DNA of 64,000 bases from CAWJMN01 sp963844055 (GTDB lineage: Bacteria; Planctomycetota; Planctomycetia; Pirellulales; Pirellulaceae): contig CAWJMN010000002.1 of NCBI GenBank assembly GCA_963844055.1, positions 1,116,001 through 1,180,000 of the forward strand, in the 5' to 3' direction. Of this stretch, positions 8,889 to 17,668 are shown one piece after another. The notes under the pieces are model-generated. The model was not told where the DNA came from, did no database searches, and saw only the letters and a list, made by a program, of their open reading frames with translations. Positions within the stretch are counted from its first letter, which is position 1; each line of letters starts with the position of its first letter. Position numbers and translations under genes: made by a program.

Positions 8889-9666
8889 ATGCGCAGCCAG
8901 ATTGTCATTCCTGCTCGACTCGCTTCGACACGCCTGCCACAAAAGCTCTTGGTCGCAGAGACGGGACAGACGCTCCTTCAGCACACCTACGAGTCCGCCC
9001 AAAAGGCTACGCGTCCCCGTGGCATTTGCGTTGCCGCAGACTGCGAAGAAATCGCCCAAGCCGTTCGTAACTTTGGGGGCAACGTCGTGCTGACCAGCCC
9101 GGACTGTGCCAGCGGCACCGACCGTGTGGCCGAAGTGGCTCGCGACTTTCCCAGCGTCGACATCTTCGTCAACGTCCAAGGGGATGAGCCCGAAATCTCG
9201 GCGGCCGCCATCGACCTGGCCGTTGAACTGCTCGAAAAGAATCCCTCGGCCGTCATGTCTACACTGGCCACCCCCCTCCGCTCGAAGGAGGCACTGCTCG
9301 ATCCTTCCTGCGTGAAGGTCGTTTTTGATGGCCACGGAAAAGCGATTTACTTCAGCCGTGCCCCGATCCCGTTTGCTCGCAATTGGGACGACAGCCTATT
9401 AGGGGCAAATCCGCCCCACTATCACCAACATATCGGCCTCTACGCCTACCGCCGCGATTTCCTGTTGCAGCTTGCGCAGATTCCGCGCTGCGAAATGGAA
9501 AAAATTGAAAATCTTCGAGCAGCTTCGCGTGCTCCATTCGGGGCACACGCTCCTCGTTGGCGTCATCGATGAACCGACGATTGGCGTCGATACACCCGAG
9601 GATTACCGAGCATTTGTGGCTCGCCACCAACAGCGTACGGCCATTCCGGTGCGCACTGCCGCCTGA
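8889..9666 (+). CDS. kdsB: 3-deoxy-manno-octulosonate cytidylyltransferase, frameshifted
   Basis: KdsB makes CMP-Kdo from CTP and Kdo for lipopolysaccharide inner core. The first part shows the family motifs PARLASTRLPQK, GTDR and NVQGDEP. As written, this frame runs out at 9572 with an unrelated tail; the true C-terminus (FEQLRVLHSG, VIDEPTIGVDTPED) continues in the +1 frame to 9666. Removing one A from the A6 run at 9499-9504 restores a 258-residue protein of normal length. The start at 8889 directly precedes the conserved RSQIVIPAR. pyrG follows about 200 bases later, a useful pairing because CTP is the co-substrate. Either a sequencing error or a real inactivating slip would explain the break. 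Confidence 0.88.
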
Positions 9667-9862
9667 TCTTTTCGCACGGCCTGCTTAGAATTCCGGGCCT
9701 TTGTCGCGCAGCTTCCAAGCCGCTAAAATCTTTCCTTGGACTGGAGGCGACAGTAACCGCGGCCACCACGGCTGACGGCTGTTCCTCACGTTCATGAGGG
9801 CGTCCCTTCCGTCGAAATCGACGCGACATCTTTCATTGGCCTCCCGCAGATTGTTTAGCAAC

Positions 9863-11499
9863 ATGACCAAGTTCATCTTCGTGACCGGTGGCGTCGTTAG
9901 CTCTTTGGGAAAGGGACTCACCAGCGCCTCGACGGCATGCTGCTGGAACGTCGCGGCCTACGCGTCAAGATGCAAAAGCTTGACCCCTACATCAACGTCG
10001 ATCCCGGCACGATGAGCCCCTACCAGCACGGCGAAGTCTACGTCCTGGATGATGGGAGCGAGACCGACCTCGATCTAGGTCACTACGAACGATTCACCTC
10101 CAGCCCTCTCACCCGCGATTCCAACTACACCACAGGGCAAATCTACCTGTCGGTGATCGAAAAGGAACGCCGTGGCGAATTCCTGGGCAAGACGGTCCAG
10201 GTCATTCCGCACATCACGAACGAAATCAAGAACTGCATCCACAAACTGGCCGATGATTCCACCGATATCGTCATCACAGAAATCGGCGGCACGGTTGGCG
10301 ACATCGAAAGCCAACCGTTTCTTGAAGCGATCCGTCAATTCTCGCTGGATGTGGGCAAAGAGAACTGCCTCTACATTCACTTGACGCTGGTTCCCTATCT
10401 CAAAGCCGCTGGCGAACTGAAGACCAAGCCCACCCAGCACTCGGTAGGCTTGCTACGCCAAATCGGCATTCAGCCCGACATTTTGATTTGCCGTACCGAG
10501 CGCAGCATCGACCGCGACGACCGCGAGAAGATTGCCCTGTTCTGCAATGTTCCGTTAGAAGCGGTCATCGAAGAGAAGGACAAGGACTTCTCGATCTATG
10601 AAGTGCCGCTAAGCCTGATGGACAACAAGCTCGACAGCCTCATCTGCAAACGCTTGCAGCTTCCCCTTGGCAATTTGGTCATGGATGACTGGCGCGACCT
10701 GCTGCATACGCTACGTAATCCAAAACACGAGATTAGCATCGCCGTCGTCGGCAAATATGCCGAACACAAGGATGCTTACAAGTCGATTTACGAAGCCATC
10801 GACCATGCGGGCATCAAGCACCATGCTCAAATTCGCATTGGCCGTATCCAAAGCGAAGACCTCGAGCATGAAGGGGCAGCGCCGCTGCTGAAGGGCTACG
10901 ACGGCATTTTGGTCCCCGGTGGCTTTGGGGAACGAGGCGTCGAAGGAAAGATCGAAGCGATCCAATATGCTCGCGAAAAAAAGATCCCCTTTTTTGGCAT
11001 TTGCCTCGGCATGCAATGCGCCGCCATTGAGTTCGGTCGCAATGTGATCGGCCTAACCGGTGCTCATTCCACGGAGTTCAGCCGCGACACCCAGCATCCT
11101 GTGATCTGCCTGCTTGATGAACAACGCAACATCACCGAAAAGGGAGGCACCATGCGACTGGGTTCACAGCCAACCCGTCTGGTAGAGTCCACCCATGCTC
11201 AGTCCGCCTATGGACAAGAGAACATTGCCGAACGTCATCGCCATCGCTATGAGTTCAACAATGTTTATCGCCAACAGTTCGCCGCGCACGGCATGAACGT
11301 CACTGGCACAAGCCCCGATGGCAAGCTGGTCGAGATCATCGAGATCCCCGGCCATCCTTGGTTCTTGGCCGTCCAGTTCCATCCAGAGTTCAAGTCGAAG
11401 CCCACCCAGTCGCACCCGCTGTTTGCCGCGTTTGTCGCTGCAGCGATTGAGCGTCGCGCCACCCGTGGCGAACGGGCCGCCGAACTCGAAGTGAAATAG
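9863..11499 (+). CDS. pyrG: CTP synthase, frameshifted near the N-terminus
   Basis: PyrG converts UTP to CTP using ATP and glutamine. The start at 9863 gives MTKFIFVTGGVVSSLGKGLT, the conserved synthetase P-loop, but the frame is lost at about 9932. The next frame continues with GMLLERRGLRV, LDPYINVDPGTMSPYQHGE and ETDLDLGHYERF. Adding one base (GCCTCGACGG read as GCCTCGATCGG) restores ASIGMLLERRG and a 545-residue protein of normal length. The C-terminal class I glutaminase shows the nucleophile in GICLGMQ and the FHPE of the catalytic triad. It is downstream of kdsB on the same strand and ends at a bidirectional terminator. Function is certain; the frameshift is probably a sequence error in an essential gene. 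Confidence 0.93.
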
Positions 11500-11504
11500 C
11501 GTCC

Positions 11505-11570
11505 CGCATTTTCAGAGCCGCGAGCGTCAGCGACCGGCCATCCCCTGTGCCTTTCGTGGTTCCCTCCTCC
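11505..11570. repeat. Dispersed intergenic repeat, copy A
   Basis: The segment reads CGCATTTTCAGAGCCG, then GCGTCAGCGACCGGCCATCCCC, followed by a CTTTCGTGGTTCCCTCC stretch. The same elements recur three times at 21.2-21.6 kb. It sits immediately after the pyrG stop codon. Confidence 0.65.
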
Positions 11571-11599
11571 ACATTCTCCTGAATTCCTGTGCACCAACA

Positions 11600-11638
11600 A
11601 AAGAGGCCAAGCAGCACATCATGCCGCTTGGCCTCTTT
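11600..11638. terminator. Bidirectional terminator between pyrG and flotillin
   Basis: A perfect 13-bp stem AAAGAGGCCAAGC (11600-11612) with GCTTGGCCTCTTT (11626-11638) and a 13-base loop lies between the convergent genes. A/T-rich flanks on both arms allow use from either side. Confidence 0.8.
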
Positions 11639-11658
11639 GAATCACCGATTGCCGACGC

Positions 11659-13256
11659 TTATTTGACTGGGCCGGCTACCGTCGGCTTGTCGCCATCGCT
11701 TGGAACATCATTCCCGCCCATCTTTAGCAGCGACTCAGGCAGTTCGACACCGCCGATATCCTTCATCACCTGCATCATTGGCGGCAAGCTCTTGGCCATG
11801 CCACTCAGAAAGTCAGCGGTGCTGCTACGGCCATTGCCACCCCCATTTTCCCACACCACCACCTTGTCGAACTTGATGTTGGAGATAGCCTTCGCCGAAG
11901 CGTCCGCCAAGTTGTCGAGGTGTTCTAGCATCAGCATCTGGAAGGCCGAGTTCGCACTGCCACACGCGTCGACGATGCACTTGAGACCTTCACCCTTCTT
12001 CGCCATGATCTCATACTGACCACGGGCTTCCGCTTCCAGCTTCATAAAGATCGCATCTGCCTCCGCCTTTGCTTCAATGCGGCGAGTTTCCGCCGTCGCT
12101 TCGGCATCGACAATCGAGCGTGCCTTTTGGGCCTTCGCGGGAGCTTCCAGCTTGGCACGTTGTTCGGCTTCTACACGTTCTGCTTCGGCCAAAGCCGCCT
12201 TGGCCATTGCCCGGTTTTGCGATTCCAAAACCGTCGCTTCAGCCAAGTTGCGGGCCGTTTGCGAACGTTCAAACGCTTCTGCCTTCTTGATCGCCAATTC
12301 CGACTGCGAGGCCGCCACCGAGGCTGCGGCAGTATTTTCACCGGCAATGGCCGCCGCATCCGATTCCGCCACTTGAATACGCATCTGGCGTTCAGCACTC
12401 TTCACGGCCGCTTCACGCTCGAAGGAGGCAGCCTTCTCACCAACCGCTTGTTCCTTTTCCAGCATGGCGATCTTCACCGCCTGCATCTGCTCGGCTTCAC
12501 GCGTACCAATCGACATATCTTTGCGAGCGGTTGCCACTTGAATCATCTTGTCGCGGTCGGCACCAGCAACTCGGGTTTCACCCATCTTCAAGTTGTCGGC
12601 CACATCACCACGTGCCTGTTGAATGGCCAGCGAAGCAGCCTTTTGGCCAATCGCATCGATATAGCCCGACTCATCCGTGATGTCCGTGATATTGACGTTG
12701 ATCAGCTGCAAGCCCACCTTGGCCAACTCAGGCTCCAAAGAGACCTGAATATGCGAAAGGAACTTGTCGCGATCCTTGTTGATCTCTTCAATGTGCATCG
12801 AAGCGATGACTTGTCGCAATTGACCAAAGATGATTTCTTCGGCTTGCTTGCGAATCGCTTCTGGCTTTAGTCCGAGCAAGCGAACGGCCGCATTGGCCAT
12901 CACATCGGGCTTGGTATCAATCGCCACCGTGAATACGCTAGGGACATTCACACGGATGTTCTCTGCCGAGAGCGCCCCACGCAGCGGCACTTCAATCTGG
13001 ATCGGCTCCAGGCTGAGGAACTCGCAATCTTGCAGCAAGGGCCACACAAACGCAAACCCACCGTGAATCGTCTTGCTCGCTTGGCCGCGCCCGTACGGCC
13101 ATAGATCACCAGCACTCGATTGCTAGGGCAACGTTTGAATTGCCGGGCCAGCAGCAGCGTCATGCTGAGGACGATAATCCCCACCAGCGCGGCGCTCGCC
13201 ACTATCGCAATCGTAAATTGGTTGGTCACAACAGCAAGCATCAGCGGTATTCCCAT
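11659..13256 (-). CDS. Flotillin/SPFH-domain membrane protein, frameshifted
   Basis: The N-terminal part (from 13256) has a membrane segment (FTIAIVASAALVGIIVLSMTLLL) followed by RCPSNRVLVIYGRTG, the flotillin signature start. The frame then breaks near 13086-13098. In the next frame the protein resumes with SKTIHGGFAFVWPLLQD, SLEPIQIEVPLRGALS and a full SPFH domain. Replacing one missing C restores RTGRGQASKTIHGG and a 532-residue protein. The C-terminal half is the long Ala/Glu-rich coiled coil typical of flotillins. These proteins oligomerise at the inner membrane and organise ordered lipid domains. It converges on pyrG. An in-frame ATG at 13241 is an alternative start. Confidence 0.88.
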
Positions 13257-13741
13257 AGGGCACCCAGTCCAAATCCTGAAAGGCAACAGGTACTTCCAAC
13301 TATTCTTTAGCCCCTTCCGGGGCCCTCGAAAGACACAATGTCTTCGCAAGGTTAGCTTTTTATTTACCTATTCGCTCGCTAATTCGATTTCTCGGGATTA
13401 GATGAAAAGATCGCACAATCCACACACCAAATCGCGACACAACCCATTTGCCCAAAAGCACTTACGACACGACAGAAAGTTCGGCCGATCTGCCTTTTGA
13501 TACGGATGGCTGGGTGGCAATCTTTGTGAAGATAATAGGAAGAGGAGCCTCCCCAACGATGCCTTCGCCCTACTACACACAGACCTTAGTGATCGCCGTA
13601 GGCTGTTGTGTTCCGATGAACAATGACAAATCCGTCCCTCGTATCACCACACAAATGGCTATCGTCTACCGCGATGGTTAGTTGATTGCAAGTTTTCTTA
13701 GTGGCTCGCTTACTTTCAACCCACAATGCTGGTTTAACCTC
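13257..13741. other. Intergenic region between divergent flotillin and ACP-like genes
   Basis: About 485 bases lie between the divergent flotillin and ACP-like genes. Short open frames exist on the plus strand (for example 13448-13681) but their products look random. The last 60 bases are open in frame with the downstream gene (a TTG at 13682) but resemble no known domain. A GGGGC/GCCCC-type hairpin lies at about 13310-13326. No promoter could be assigned with confidence. Confidence 0.4.
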
Positions 13742-14449
13742 ATGGGGCTAGACACGGTCGAACTGGTGATGAACATCGAAGAAGCTTTCGATGTAACTAT
13801 CACGGACAAACAAGCGTCTCAAATGGAGACCGTTGCCGATATCTACGAATTCCTCATCCTATCGATCGCCAATACCAACGCAAATTCAACCGTCTGTTTA
13901 AAGTCTGCTGCCTTTTATGACTTGCGTCGACATTTACAGGCCCTAGGAGTTGCCAGAGAGAAAATCCGCCCCAGCGCAACACTAAAAGAAGTGTTTCCCA
14001 TTTTTCGCAAGCGTTCCTTGTGGCACGAGCTAAGTAAAAGCATGCAGGTGCGACTTCCACGGCTTGTACGTCCCTCCTGGCTCGCGCTACTTAACTGCCT
14101 ACTAGTGGCATTCATCGCCTTCGGATCCATGCCGCTGCTTAAGCCTGCCAGTACGAACTTTTTCCAAGTCGTATTGGGTTCTGTTCTTATCACAGCACTA
14201 AGCGGCACGGTGCTTTATTTCTTAACCTTGCCACTCGCAGTTGTCCCGTGCATTCGATGCCTCACAATGCGAGATTTACTAACCGAGCTCGTCGCGACAA
14301 ACTATCGCAAACTCGCCAATCGTTACTCAGCCCATCTCCCGGCAGACACTTGGAGTACGCTCCAGCACATCATCGCCACTACGCTGGACATCGACAAATC
14401 TGCCGTCATCCCCAGCGCCAGAATTGTCCAAGACCTCGGAGCAGATTAA
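13742..14449 (+). CDS. Membrane protein with circularly permuted acyl-carrier-like halves
   Basis: The product is 235 residues from the ATG at 13742. It begins [18 protein letters not shown]...TVADIYEFL, matching acyl carrier protein from just after its phosphopantetheine serine to the last helix. It ends [33 protein letters not shown] then stop, matching ACP helix I up to the residue just before that serine. The two ends therefore make one permuted ACP-like fold with the attachment Ser itself absent (MGLDTVEL where E. coli ACP has DSLDTVEL). Between them are a helical segment ([24 protein letters not shown]) and two membrane spans (about residues 110-170). A TTG at 13682 could add 20 residues but not the missing helix. 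The role is unknown; it should not carry an acyl thioester in the usual way. Confidence 0.7.
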   Translation: [235 protein letters not shown]

Positions 14450-14628
14450 GCCTTAGAATTCTCGAATCGGCAGGCCGATCTCTCCCACCCCCAATGTCCA
14501 GTTGCACAACCCCTTGTCCAACAACACCTTACAGCTTCCACTAACTTCACTGCCTACAATTGGAACAAAGGCCAAATCCACTCCGCTTTTGGGCACCTCT
14601 TCTGCTTTCGCCCCAAGGAGCCAGCACC

Positions 14629-15597
14629 ATGAGCACCACATCTTCGCACCAAAGCCTCGTCAGCCCGCATCGCCTTCCCACATCAGCCAATCCGAGCGAA
14701 CAATTCCTCGCGGCCCTTTTTGATCGGCTGTGGGACACCTATCGCTCGCGTGTCACCTACGTTCAGACGTACCAGCAAATGGTCGCTCAGCATGGCGCCA
14801 CCTTCTTCAACGACCATATCGCCTTTCGCACCTTCGCTTGGCAGCGCCCGACGCTGGGCATCGTCACGCTCGCGCGACTGTTTGAAGTACTCGGTTACCG
14901 CGCTGCAGGTTGCTACCAATTTGAAGACAAGCACCTCGCCGCCATTCACTTCCAACATGCCAACCCGCGGCTCCCCAAGCTGTTTGTTTCCGAGCTGCAA
15001 ACTTGGAAGCTCCCAACCGCCTGCCAAGAAATCCTGCGCAGCACTTTCGCCAACCATAAAGAGCCGCTCGACGATGCTTTCCTGGCCGATCTTGCCAACC
15101 TAAGCGACACGACCCCCAGCAAAACCTTCGACGAGCTTCTGGCCCGAGCAACCGATTGGTTTTTGACACCCCCTTGGCCCGCCCCCGAAAAGCAAAGTGT
15201 CATCCAGCTCAACAATGCCAGCCAGTACGCCGCCTGGGTCTTGGTGCATGGCTATCAAGTGAATCATTTCACTTCGCTCGTTAACTCGCATGGCATTGCA
15301 GGGCTCGATGATCTCGAAAAAACGATCGCCGCCTTGAAAGCAGCGGGAGTTCCCATGAAAGCGGAGATTGAAGGGGCCGTTGGCAGCAAGCTACGCCAAA
15401 CCGCCACAGAGGCTGTCACCGTGAATGTTGACGTTCTTGATCAGGGACGCCCGACCCAAATGCCATGGTCCTATGCCTACTTTGAGCTTGCTCAGCGAGA
15501 CATCCATACCGACCCTGTCACCGGCACTGCCTCTCGCTTCGAAGGTTTCCTCGGCCCCCAAGCCACCAACCTCTTCGAAATGACCCGCACCAAGTAA
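14629..15597 (+). CDS. DUF1338 / 2-oxoadipate dioxygenase-decarboxylase-like protein
   Basis: The product has 322 residues from the ATG at 14629, preceded by AAGGAG at 14613-14618, which decides the start over an in-frame ATG at 14560. It matches the DUF1338 (HglS/YdcJ) family, vicinal-oxygen-chelate-like Fe(II) enzymes; HglS members convert 2-oxoadipate to 2-hydroxyglutarate in lysine breakdown. Candidate metal ligands are H63 (NDHIAFRTF), H213 (VNHFT) and E286 (YFELAQRD), all present in the expected order. No other lysine-catabolism gene is nearby, so the substrate remains inferred. The next gene is 126 bases downstream on the same strand. Confidence 0.8.
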   Translation: MSTTSSHQSLVSPHRLPTSANPSEQFLAALFDRLWDTYRSRVTYVQTYQQMVAQHGATFFNDHIAFRTFAWQRPTLGIVTLARLFEVLGYRAAGCYQFEDKHLAAIHFQHANPRLPKLFVSELQTWKLPTACQEILRSTFANHKEPLDDAFLADLANLSDTTPSKTFDELLARATDWFLTPPWPAPEKQSVIQLNNASQYAAWVLVHGYQVNHFTSLVNSHGIAGLDDLEKTIAALKAAGVPMKAEIEGAVGSKLRQTATEAVTVNVDVLDQGRPTQMPWSYAYFELAQRDIHTDPVTGTASRFEGFLGPQATNLFEMTRTK

Positions 15598-15613
15598 CGT
15601 TTTTCCTTCGTAG

Positions 15614-15631
15614 GCCAGGGTTCACCCTGGC
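15614..15631. repeat. Intergenic hairpin GCCAGGG-TTCA-CCCTGGC
   Basis: A perfect 7-bp palindrome preceded by GTAG lies 17 bases past the DUF1338 stop. It has no T-tract. A structurally similar GTAG-plus-hairpin occurs at 15977-16001, suggesting a small family of intergenic hairpins that may also act as a transcript end. Confidence 0.5.
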
Positions 15632-15723
15632 AGCGCCATCCGCGTTGCATTTAAATAGCTTGACTCATCACCGCTCCTAAACTACCTAAACCTTCCGCGT
15701 TTGCCTACAAAGGCAAATCTCCC

Positions 15724-15939
15724 ATGAAAGACGTCGTTTTCGAATTCCTGCAATTCTTCTTCGAGCACTTCTTGGAATTGGCGTTGAGAATTCCTGGCTA
15801 CATGCTGCTCCGACTATGCAGGCCATACGACCAATACGAATTTGAAAACACCGCGGTTTTCGTTTGGGGCATATCTTTCTGGGTGGTCATTGGACTAGGC
15901 ACGGCAGCAGTCATCGCAGTCAACCAACTATTTGCCTAA
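15724..15939 (+). CDS. Small membrane protein (71 residues)
   Basis: The short frame starts at an ATG and encodes two likely membrane segments: an amphipathic aromatic-rich one (VFEFLQFFFEHFLELAL) and a clear C-terminal span (AVFVWGISFWVVIGLGTAAVIAV). It has no recognisable family. The coding assignment rests on its balanced composition and coherent hydrophobic pattern. It stands alone between hairpin repeats and the DUF1501 operon. The function is unknown. Confidence 0.45.
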   Translation: MKDVVFEFLQFFFEHFLELALRIPGYMLLRLCRPYDQYEFENTAVFVWGISFWVVIGLGTAAVIAVNQLFA

Positions 15940-15976
15940 CGGCCCACAAGAACAAGCCTTCCACGGCTATCCAAAA

Positions 15977-16140
15977 AGTAGACGCGGCAGCTTGCCGCGT
16001 CCAATGTGTCCCCCACTTCTTAAAAGGCACCACCGTTTCTTGATTCGTTGCTGCCTCAGGCCAAAGAAGATCACGCCGCTCTCTCCCCTGCCGTCCGTGT
16101 CCTTCCGTGTTCCTCCGTGTACCAATCCCTCCCACCGTGC
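15977..16140. repeat. Hairpin and CCGTGT-type repeat tract
   Basis: GTAG is followed by a perfect 9-bp stem GACGCGGCA/TGCCGCGTC (15981-16001). At 16089-16140 comes a pyrimidine-rich tract with CCGTGT repeated (CCGTCCGTGTCCTTCCGTGT and onward). The same tract occurs at 21431-21510. It lies just downstream of the DUF1501 gene (minus strand). Confidence 0.55.
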
Positions 16141-16149
16141 CTTCTCCCC

Positions 16150-17631
16150 CTACGCCAAAATCCCCCTAATCACATTCCCATACACATCCGTCAAACGCTC
16201 GTCACGCCCCTGATGAAAATACGTTAGCCGCGTGTGATCCATCCCCATCAAATGCAAAATCGTCGCATGAATATCATGCACATGCACGCGATTTTCGACG
16301 GCCGCAAAGCCAATCTCGTCCGTCGCGCCATAGCTCGTTCCCCCCTTCACGCCACCCCCTGCCATCCAGATCGAAAAGCCATACGGATTATGGTTCCGCC
16401 CCGGCTTATTCACCCCTTCACTAAACGGCATCCGGCCAAACTCTCCGCCCCAAATCACCAGCGTGCTGTCCAGCATCCCACGCTTCTCTAAATCTTCCAG
16501 AAGCGCTGCGATCGGCTGATCCGTCTCGCCCGCATGCTGCCCATGGTTCTTTTCGACGCTCTCATGCGCATCCCAAGTCTGCTCCAAGTGCCCACCGCCC
16601 GAATACAACTGCACAAACCGCACGCCACGCTCCACGAGCCGCCTTGCAATCAGGCAATTCCGCCCAAACTCGGATGTCTGTTCTTTGTCAGCACCATACG
16701 CCGCAATCGTCTCGGCCGTCTCGCGTGAAATATCGACCGCTTCCGGCGCTTCCGACTGCATCCGATACGCCAGCTCATAGCTCGCTGCTCGCGCCGCCAG
16801 TTCCGCTCCTCCGGGCCGTTGCTTCAGATGCTTCTCGTTCAGCTGCGCCAGCAAGTCAAGCTGTTCTCGCTGCACTTGTCGGTCTACCGGCTGCGCACTT
16901 TGTAAATCCAAAATCGGATTTCCCACCGGCCGAAATAGTGTCCCCTGATACGACGCCGGCATGAACCCGCTCGACCAATTCGGCTGTCCACCAATCGGCC
17001 CCCCCCGCTTATCCAGCATCACCACATAGCCCGGCAGATTCTGATTCTCGGAGCCCAATCCATACGCGGCCCAGCTCCCCAGCGAAGGCCGACCAATGAT
17101 CGGCTTTCCCGTATTGAACTGCACCAAGGCCGAACCGTGCGCATGCGTATCCGTATAGCACGATTTAATGATCGCCAGCTTGTCCGCATGCTTGCGAATG
17201 TTCGGAAAGAAGTCCGAAATCAGCAGCCCACTTTCACCCCCCGGCAAAAACTTCCGTGCTGCGGGCGTCAAAAAGCCCACCGCCCGACCACCCGAGTTAA
17301 TGTACTTCTTATCCTCGGGAATCGACTTCCCCGCGTACTTTTCTAGCTCCGGCTTATAGTCATAAGTATCAACTTGGCTTGGCCCACCATTCATCAGCAA
17401 AAAGATGACGCTCTTCACCTTGGTAGGAAAGTGCGATGGCTTCGGCGCCAATGGCGAGGCCACGCCCACTTCGGCCGCATGCCCCACACGCTGAAAAAAG
17501 CCCTCTCCTTCCAGCAAAGAAGCGAGCGCTACCCCCGCAAAGCCTCCCCCCATCTGCCACAGGGCCTCACGCCGCGATAGCCCACAAGGAAATTGCCGCA
17601 TCATGTTCACTCGCTTTTGGGAATGCGTCAT
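16150..17631 (-). CDS. DUF1501 secreted protein (sulfatase-like fold)
   Basis: The 493-residue protein carries a twin-arginine-like export signal (LSRREALWQMGGGFAGVALASLL) and planctomycete DUF1501 features: FLLMNGGPSQVDTYDYKPEL, VIWGGEFGRMPFSEG and GRNHNPYGFSIWMAGGGVKGG. DUF1501 has an alkaline-phosphatase/sulfatase-like fold, but the activity is not established. An internal ATG at 17601 is an equally good start. It is the last gene of an operon with the PSCyt1 gene (37-base gap) and the ROK regulator. In planctomycetes DUF1501 and PSCyt1/DUF1549/DUF1553 proteins are almost always paired and are thought to act together outside the cytoplasm, perhaps in polysaccharide breakdown. Confidence 0.88.
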   Translation of the reverse strand: MTHSQKRVNMMRQFPCGLSRREALWQMGGGFAGVALASLLEGEGFFQRVGHAAEVGVASPLAPKPSHFPTKVKSVIFLLMNGGPSQVDTYDYKPELEKYAGKSIPEDKKYINSGGRAVGFLTPAARKFLPGGESGLLISDFFPNIRKHADKLAIIKSCYTDTHAHGSALVQFNTGKPIIGRPSLGSWAAYGLGSENQNLPGYVVMLDKRGGPIGGQPNWSSGFMPASYQGTLFRPVGNPILDLQSAQPVDRQVQREQLDLLAQLNEKHLKQRPGGAELAARAASYELAYRMQSEAPEAVDISRETAETIAAYGADKEQTSEFGRNCLIARRLVERGVRFVQLYSGGGHLEQTWDAHESVEKNHGQHAGETDQPIAALLEDLEKRGMLDSTLVIWGGEFGRMPFSEGVNKPGRNHNPYGFSIWMAGGGVKGGTSYGATDEIGFAAVENRVHVHDIHATILHLMGMDHTRLTYFHQGRDERLTDVYGNVIRGILA

Positions 17632-17668
17632 CGCTTAAGCCCTCCACACCAACCAGGCCTCGGTCGCA

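Noticed and set aside
9499..9504. Programmed frameshifting in kdsB
   Set aside because: KdsB is not known to use it, there is no downstream stimulator that I can recognise, and six other genes in the window have similar breaks outside homopolymers, so error is more likely.
13742..14449. ACP-like sequence taken as part of a polyketide or fatty-acid synthesis cluster
   Set aside because: The phosphopantetheine Ser is absent, and neighbours (flotillin, DUF1338) are not synthases or transferases.
16150..17631. DUF1501 gene called as an active sulfatase
   Set aside because: The sulfatase Cys/Ser-x-Pro-x-Arg modification motif was not seen; the fold relationship alone does not support the activity.
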